From NCBI GenBank assembly GCA_021234155.1, contig JAJEKV010000034.1, forward strand, positions 11,248,697-11,312,696: a stretch of 64,000 nt of DNA. The letters run 5' to 3'. The notes under the pieces were generated by a model, which worked only from the letters and a program-made list of their open reading frames with translations, did no database searches and was not told the DNA's origin. Positions 58,372 through 64,000 of this stretch are shown piece by piece (position 1 is the first letter of the stretch; each line of letters starts with the position of its first letter). This stretch comes from Isoetes taiwanensis (lineage: Eukaryota > Streptophyta > Lycopodiopsida > Isoetales > Isoetaceae). Made by a program: the position numbers and the translations under genes.

Positions 58372-61300
58372 AAAAACCGTGGCAGCAATCAGCCTGCTGA
58401 CAAACTGTTCCAATATACGAAATGCAAAAATACACAAATATATACACTCATGTACCGTACCCGTAGTGCCTGATCAACGGGCAGCCAGGCGAGGGCAAAG
58501 GTGGGCTCGCAGATCCAGTACCTCCTGAATGTACGTGTGTTCATCAGCAAATGTAGGGGCAAGCCCGGCCGTACTAAGGGAATGTATCTGGCCCGGATCT
58601 GACTGAATGATGGGCAACTCTGGAAAGTGTGAGACTCATCCTCAATGGCACCCATTTGACAGCACTGACAGAGCCTGTCCTAGCGGGGCTCCCCAATCCA
58701 CCTGCCCATCCCGATGCAAAGATGGTGGGCACCTGTGCGAATGGAGGCAATGAGTCTGTGCTTTTTCAGGGGCAGATGGGAACGCAGGTAGAGCTGCGGG
58801 CCCCGGGCCAACGCGGGATTGATGTGCTCCTTGTAATGGGCCGTTTTGACCTGCTCTAGAGCGCCAGGGTCCCAGAGCTTGCCAAGGAAGCACGCGTCCA
58901 GGTACTCCTGCAGGCTGTCACGATCGGCCTCTATGTCCACCTGCACGCATCTGTGCTCTTGCACATTCCATCTGGCAAACCACTGATCTCTCTTACCCCT
59001 CCAACAGGCCCTGAGCCGCTGCGGGCCCATTGCCACAGCGTAAGCCAGGTGCGGGAGCCGAGCATCACCCATATTAACCACTTTCTGAAAATAGATGATG
59101 TGTCTATCAAGGGCTGTCCGCTGAAGCGGCAAGAATCTAGTTTCCTGCAGCAGAATCTGATAGGGGACTGAAGGTTTCACCCCAAGTGCTCGTGCCAAAA
59201 ATGCCTTCTGCACATGCTCCAAGTCATTCCAGGTCGCCAAAGAGACAACCGGGCCCCAAACCTCGACCCCATACAGAAGGACAGGCTCGACCAGCGCCCG
59301 AAACAGATGTGACTGATGGCCCCAATCATAGAGCTCTGCCTAGTGACTGTTGTTTTGCATGGCATAAAGCGCTTTCCAGCCTGCTGTCACCCGCAAGCGG
59401 ATGGATGCCTCCCAACAGAGCGAGGAGGGGAACTCCACCCCTAGGTAGGTGGGCGTGACCTCCACAGACTGTCCCCGATATGTGAGTGCAGGAGGCGTGG
59501 GGTGGCATGAAGAGGATATAAGAACCACCCTGGTCTTGGCCAGATTCACGCGCATGTCTGTAGCCTGGCAGAATGTGTCTAGAGCATCCAGATGAGACTG
59601 CATAGCTTATGGGGTGTGGGCCAGAAGGTCAACATCGTTCGCATAGATGAGCTGGCGGATGACGTGATGCAAAAGCTGTATGCCATCCCCTCCATGCTCA
59701 GTAAGCCAGGGCTCTAATTGGTCAATGTAGAGGCCAAAAAGTGTTGGTGAGAGGGGCAGCCCCGCCGACCCGATATACCATCGGTGAATGCTTGGTTCGG
59801 TTTACCGCATCCCGCCAAAACAACTCTCATACACCCAGATATGGCATTCTCGCACGTGCAGCGGCAGCTCCGGCTGACGCAGCCTAGCCCATAGCTTTTC
59901 CCCGGGACCGTGATCAAAAGCCTTCGCTAGTCCACAAAGCAAAGAATACAAGTCCCGCCGATGGTTTCGGCTGTCTTCAATCAGTGCCCGCAGTGTAAAG
60001 ATATGGTCAATCGTTGAGTGGCGGGGTCTAAAGCCTGGTTGTGTGAGGGCTCGCGACATCCGCCGCTCGCCAGCAGTCAATTGTCGCCGAGAATGCCGAC
60101 CAATAGTTTGGCAAATACCGAACCCCGACCATGATCGTCCCCAGAATTGGTCGGACGAAAGGGGGTCGTCCGCTTTGTGAATGGGGACAACCCTGCTTGT
60201 AATCCATTGTCGGGGAAAACCTTCCTGCAATGCTCTGTTGAACATGGTAGTGAGGATCGGCACCAGCGACTGCCCTGCCCATTTGAGTAATTCGGCCTGC
60301 ATACGATCGAGGTCAGCTGCCTTCCCATTAGCCAGCCGTTGTAGGCCCTCCACAACATCCTCCTCCGCGAGAACCAGTGGGAGGCCATCCTGTGGGGGTA
60401 TGGGCGTACGCGTCCCTGGTGGGTCATAGAGATGCTGCAAGTACTATTTCCACTGCCCGGGTGTGATGTCCCCTGTAGGCTGGGCTGGCCTTTGAAGCAC
60501 TCTGCGCCAAAAGGTTCGAGGATGAGTGTCCAAAGAGTCAACATCTCCCCTCGATGCACGGCAAGGTACCGCGGTCCTTCAAATGGGCACGGTGATCGTG
60601 GTGGCCTCGCAAGCGGGTACCGGATCCGCATCGTGACTCGAGCCGGGCGCTATGCTTTTACACCCGCATCAAACCATCGACACGCTGAAATGTTGCCGCC
60701 CCCGAAAGGCGACGGGGAGGGGGGCAGTGGGGGTCCGCCAGCACCCGGTCCGCCGCATCCCGTAATAGCTCACCAACCGGGTCCGCCTCACGCTTCTAGT
60801 ATGGGGTCCGCACTTGCCGGCAGTGGCGCCCATGAGCATCTCGGCGTAGTCTCCTCGCCTGCCATAATCCAGTCGCGAATCGAGGATGGCGGGGGCTGGT
60901 ATAGTGGGGGTATTGGCGGCTTGCCAAACCATGTCTAAATAAAGTGGGAGGTGATCCGAGTCGACCTCCTCATCCCGACCGTCGGTGCCCACCCGTAAAC
61001 GACCCGATGAGATGCATATCCCCGCAACAACTACGAGCACATAGTCCACCACACTAGACCCTCCCCCACGATTGTCCCATGCTCGCAGTGCACTTGCGAA
61101 AGCGGGCCACCGCGGATGCACCATTGCAAATTATCAAGTCAAAAATACCACATAGCGAGAATCGCTGTCGCCAAAGCGAGTGACACTGCTGTCATCCGAT
61201 CCTCGTGGGCGGGTTGCCTCTGCGGGGCGTAAAGCTGCAGGACATCGTCGTGAGGGGTCAAGTCTCATGTGCTGCTCTACTCATGTCCGTGCATTGAAAT

Positions 61301-61650
61301 CCCCAAGAAGGACGACCCTACCCAACTGCTTGTGCTACTGTATGTCATCATATAGATCGACATAAGGGTCCATCCTATCCGCATCGGAGTGGCTGCGATA
61401 GAAGGTGCTCTCTGCGTGAGGGAAATAACAGGCGGCCAGAAAAAGAGGGTTGCCACTGGTATAGCCCACAAGTACCGGTTGTGTCTGTCTGTCTTCTGGA
61501 GGGTAACCGAATGTGCCAAGGTTGTCCGGTAGTAGCAAGCAACCCCACCATGGCCCCTCTGTCCTGTACAGGTATTGAAGACCGAGAAATGTTGGTAACC
61601 CGGCAGATCAGGTAGCCTGTGCCCAGCATGCTCCCATGTCTAGGATGCTT

Positions 61651-64000
61651 CTTCTATCATAGCCGTGGAGACAACACCCTATAATGCCTAAGATGATATC
61701 TAATGCCTACACCTTTCGTCGCCCTTGGCATGGAGGATGGCGTCCTCCCTATAGTGGGCATAGACTATAGGTGCTTTCTTATCAATGCATGATCCTATAT
61801 GACGTCTTATCTCTCAATTTTGCCTATTTTCGTGGCGTCAGAAATAGATTTCTTAATCTACCTTCCACTCACCTATCGATTCGGTATCATCTACTTCGGT
61901 GACGAGTCGACCTTTGCATTGCTCCATAAATTGGAGGTACTGCTTCTCCAGATCTGATTGCAGTATCTACATAGCATCTTCCACAGGTAAGTGCGTCCAT
62001 TTCACTAGGTATTGGAGAAATTGAGATCTTCTTCTCTTCTTATAGGATCTGTCAAGAAGAACCTCCAGAACAATCTCAAGTTGATCGTCCGTCATTTCCA
62101 GTAACTCCAATGTCTCCAATACTTCCTATGGATTAGGAGTGTGCATTTGAATATGAAGTATCAAGCATGTTACAGAAGGCTATTCAAAAATGAAAAGTAT
62201 CTTGATGTGGATGTCTTGGAAAGGTTGCCAAAATTGTTAAAAGCGTTGATTTTTTACTAAACCCAATTGAGGATAATTTTCCTATTTGATTTAACTAGCA
62301 TTTTCCACATGATTACTGGGCCTTGAAATTGAGTTATGGTTGTCTACTACAAAATCATAGGGAGGTTCACATCAATGGGAGAGGTGACATCTTCAGTTCA
62401 CCTCATCGTACTGCAATGATAACTTGATTGGACAGATGTAATGAAATTCCAAGATTATGGACCATAAATTTTAGTGTTTATAGCATCATTACATTTGCAT
62501 AGTGCATGGTCATGAGGGACATATACTACTGCTATTGTTTAGAGATTTGAACTTTTCAATGGCAAGATTTCAAATAAGATTTTTAAGCACTTTACATAGA
62601 TTTGCTGCAGTTGTTCGAAGTGGTTATTAATGGCCTGTTAAATGGATTTGTTGCTTTGGAATTGGATTTTAGCTTATTTCAATGCAACATTTTCAATCAG
62701 CCTTGGAGGATCCAAATTTGCAATGGCCGGGCTATTTTGATCTTAGTTCAAGCATCTATTACCTAAAGAGATATGTCAATTCAATGCTCCTCAACAATGC
62801 TCTGATGTATAGTAAAAGATATATAGGCTGCCATGATATTATATTCGTTCATATTTTTGTAGGATTTTCAAGGTAAGTGCTTAAGCCACATACATCAGAT
62901 TTGTATGGAAATCTTATCAGCTTTTGCATTCTTCTACGAGGACATGGGTCGAAATAATGAAAGAATAGAATAGAATAGAGTTTTTAACAAAGGTGAAAAT
63001 GTGATGGTCATAATACCTTGGCCGTATTATACAAGATGTATTTTGTTGCATTATTCTAATAATGCATACTTGATATGTGTTAAAATTATACAAAGCTCAT
63101 GACAAAAGCAAAGGGCATGGACTTTTGTGAGGATTTTTGGAAGGAGGAAGTAGGACCAATTTTTGGGCATGTTGTTGGCCAAAATTTGGAACGTCATATC
63201 TCGGCGACCAGAGATCCTTCTCAGGTGATTTTTACTTTCTTCAAAGAGGTTTTGAATAAGTTTTAGATTGTGTCTGATCAGACCAAAATTCATTCGTATA
63301 TGGGAGATATCACAAAAAGAATGATGATGGATCAGAATTGACTGTACTGTTGTATCTTCTTGTAAAGTTTAATTCTTGGAGCTAAGAGCTGAAAGGAGGG
63401 ATATTTGAGAAGGAAAACTACCATAAACTGCCAAGGAACCAATCTTGAAGCACTTCTCAGGTGGATGGTTAAGTCTTGCACCAGGGGTTGCGCTTATTTA
63501 CCCTAGTGATGTTCTTGGATTGTACTAGAAGGATTTTGGATTAAGTTACTTGATATTGATGGTGATTGATTGAATAATTAAGGATGCATATGAAAATGGA
63601 TCATGTTGGAAATAGAATAGGCGCATCTTGGATATATTAAATTATTAGATACAAATCAAAGCTAGGAAGGTCATATAATATAGTCATGTGGGATGCTGCT
63701 ACTCCATGGTGAGAAGGGATTTGAGAAGCTTATGTGGGCTTCCAAGGATATGGCTATGGCATGGAGCCATTGTGGGACTAATTAATGTATAAGATATGAT
63801 TTGGCTTAATTAACGAGAAACGTAATCATATAGCTAGGTACAATTGCCACACTAATATAAGATGTCGCATTCCTTATGGGGGGAACTGGTTCTATAGGAC
63901 ATTGTATGTGATGATTGCTATGCATAACGATAACTAGTGCATTGAATATAATAGCATCCTAGAATGAGCTTTTCTTATGGGAGGAAATGTTGAAACTTCT
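61651..64000. other. No gene recognised
   Basis: AT-rich sequence. One short plus-strand frame (62682-62876) contains DPNLQWPGYFDLSSSIYYLK and could be a stray exon, but has no visible family or clear partner exon. No repeats of note were seen. The right-hand end of the window has no truncated gene that I can recognise. Confidence 0.4.

Larger units (their letters stand above)
58232..61650 (-). mobile_element. L1-like LINE (non-LTR retrotransposon), decayed
   Basis: Minus strand, 5' to 3'. APE-type endonuclease: FLGLQYLYRTEGPWWGC and FGYPPEDRQTQPVLVGYTSG (61.6-61.4 kb), GRVVLLGDFNAR (about 61300) and SDHLPLYLDM (about 60950). Reverse transcriptase: GFRPRHSTIDHIFTLRALIE (about 60010), SLLCGLAKAFDHGPGEKLWA, and the active-site box YANDVDLL (about 59640) where YADD is expected. 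A thumb/connection region follows (58680-59603). Last comes a CCHC knuckle CQCCQMGAIEDESHTFQSC (about 58620-58675). The reading frame breaks many times. The element ends in a short 3' UTR and the GGAA microsatellite. The YADD-to-YAND change would by itself abolish polymerase activity. GC-rich relative to its neighbours. The 5' UTR is not defined. Confidence 0.85.

Noticed and set aside
58629-59458. Plus-strand frames within the LINE
   Set aside because: Antisense shadows of a GC-rich LINE coding strand.
62682-62876. Possible exon
   Set aside because: No family resemblance, no clear splice pair and no neighbouring exon.

Overview
This is a gene-poor, repeat-rich stretch of a land-plant nuclear genome. 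It has GT-AG introns, plant-type gene families and many decayed transposons. The mix of a plant ABC1-kinase/beta-lactamase fusion gene, a PPR fragment, a DUF7869-like element and an L1-like LINE fits a fern or another seed-free plant best. That placement is inference; no species can be named from sequence alone.

Layout. 1-6064 (+): the last 15 exons of an intact-looking ABC1 (UbiB/ADCK) atypical kinase fused to a class-C-type beta-lactamase-like domain. It is the only clearly functional gene in the window. 6.1-9.6 kb: tandem duplications, two long hairpins, a five-copy direct repeat and tRNA-derived SINEs on the minus strand. 10.8-15.9 kb (-): a large decayed gene of unknown family ending in a DLNG-type HAD/FCP1-like phosphatase domain. 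11.5-17.7 kb: about 15 copies of a short GC-rich palindrome, one of them read in frame inside that decayed gene. 16.3-22.3 kb: transposon-type coding debris, including a DUF7869-like transposase relic (19.3-22.2 kb), with simple and minisatellite repeats between.

22.3-28.4 kb: a second, sparser palindrome cluster (23.7-24.1 kb), a 461-bp Mutator-type MITE with 9-bp target-site duplications (25381-25841), and a minus-strand coding exon for a low-complexity SP/DQNQD-repeat protein (27377-28345). 28.4-49.7 kb: almost all repeats. These are a 1.26-kb duplicated block (29.5 and 39.2 kb) whose two copies differ by a 3.4-kb insertion/deletion, a small TIR MITE family, a PPR fragment, two fold-back elements with long inverted arms, a 19-bp satellite, and several tandem arrays (59 bp, about 165 bp, 157 bp).

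49.7-54.9 kb: a decayed DDE-type transposase-like gene (+) converging tail-to-tail on a second decayed gene (-) with a RING-H2-like half and a well-preserved DxNG HAD domain. 55.5-55.8 kb: an LTR end followed by a tRNA-iMet primer-binding site. 58.2-61.65 kb (-): an L1-like LINE with endonuclease, reverse transcriptase (YADD changed to YAND), CCHC knuckle and a GGAA microsatellite tail. 61.7-64 kb: nothing recognisable.

The genes do not form an operon or pathway. The best candidates for something undescribed are the dispersed palindromes, the two HAD-carrying genes that sit among transposon debris, and the fold-back elements tied to the 19-bp satellite.
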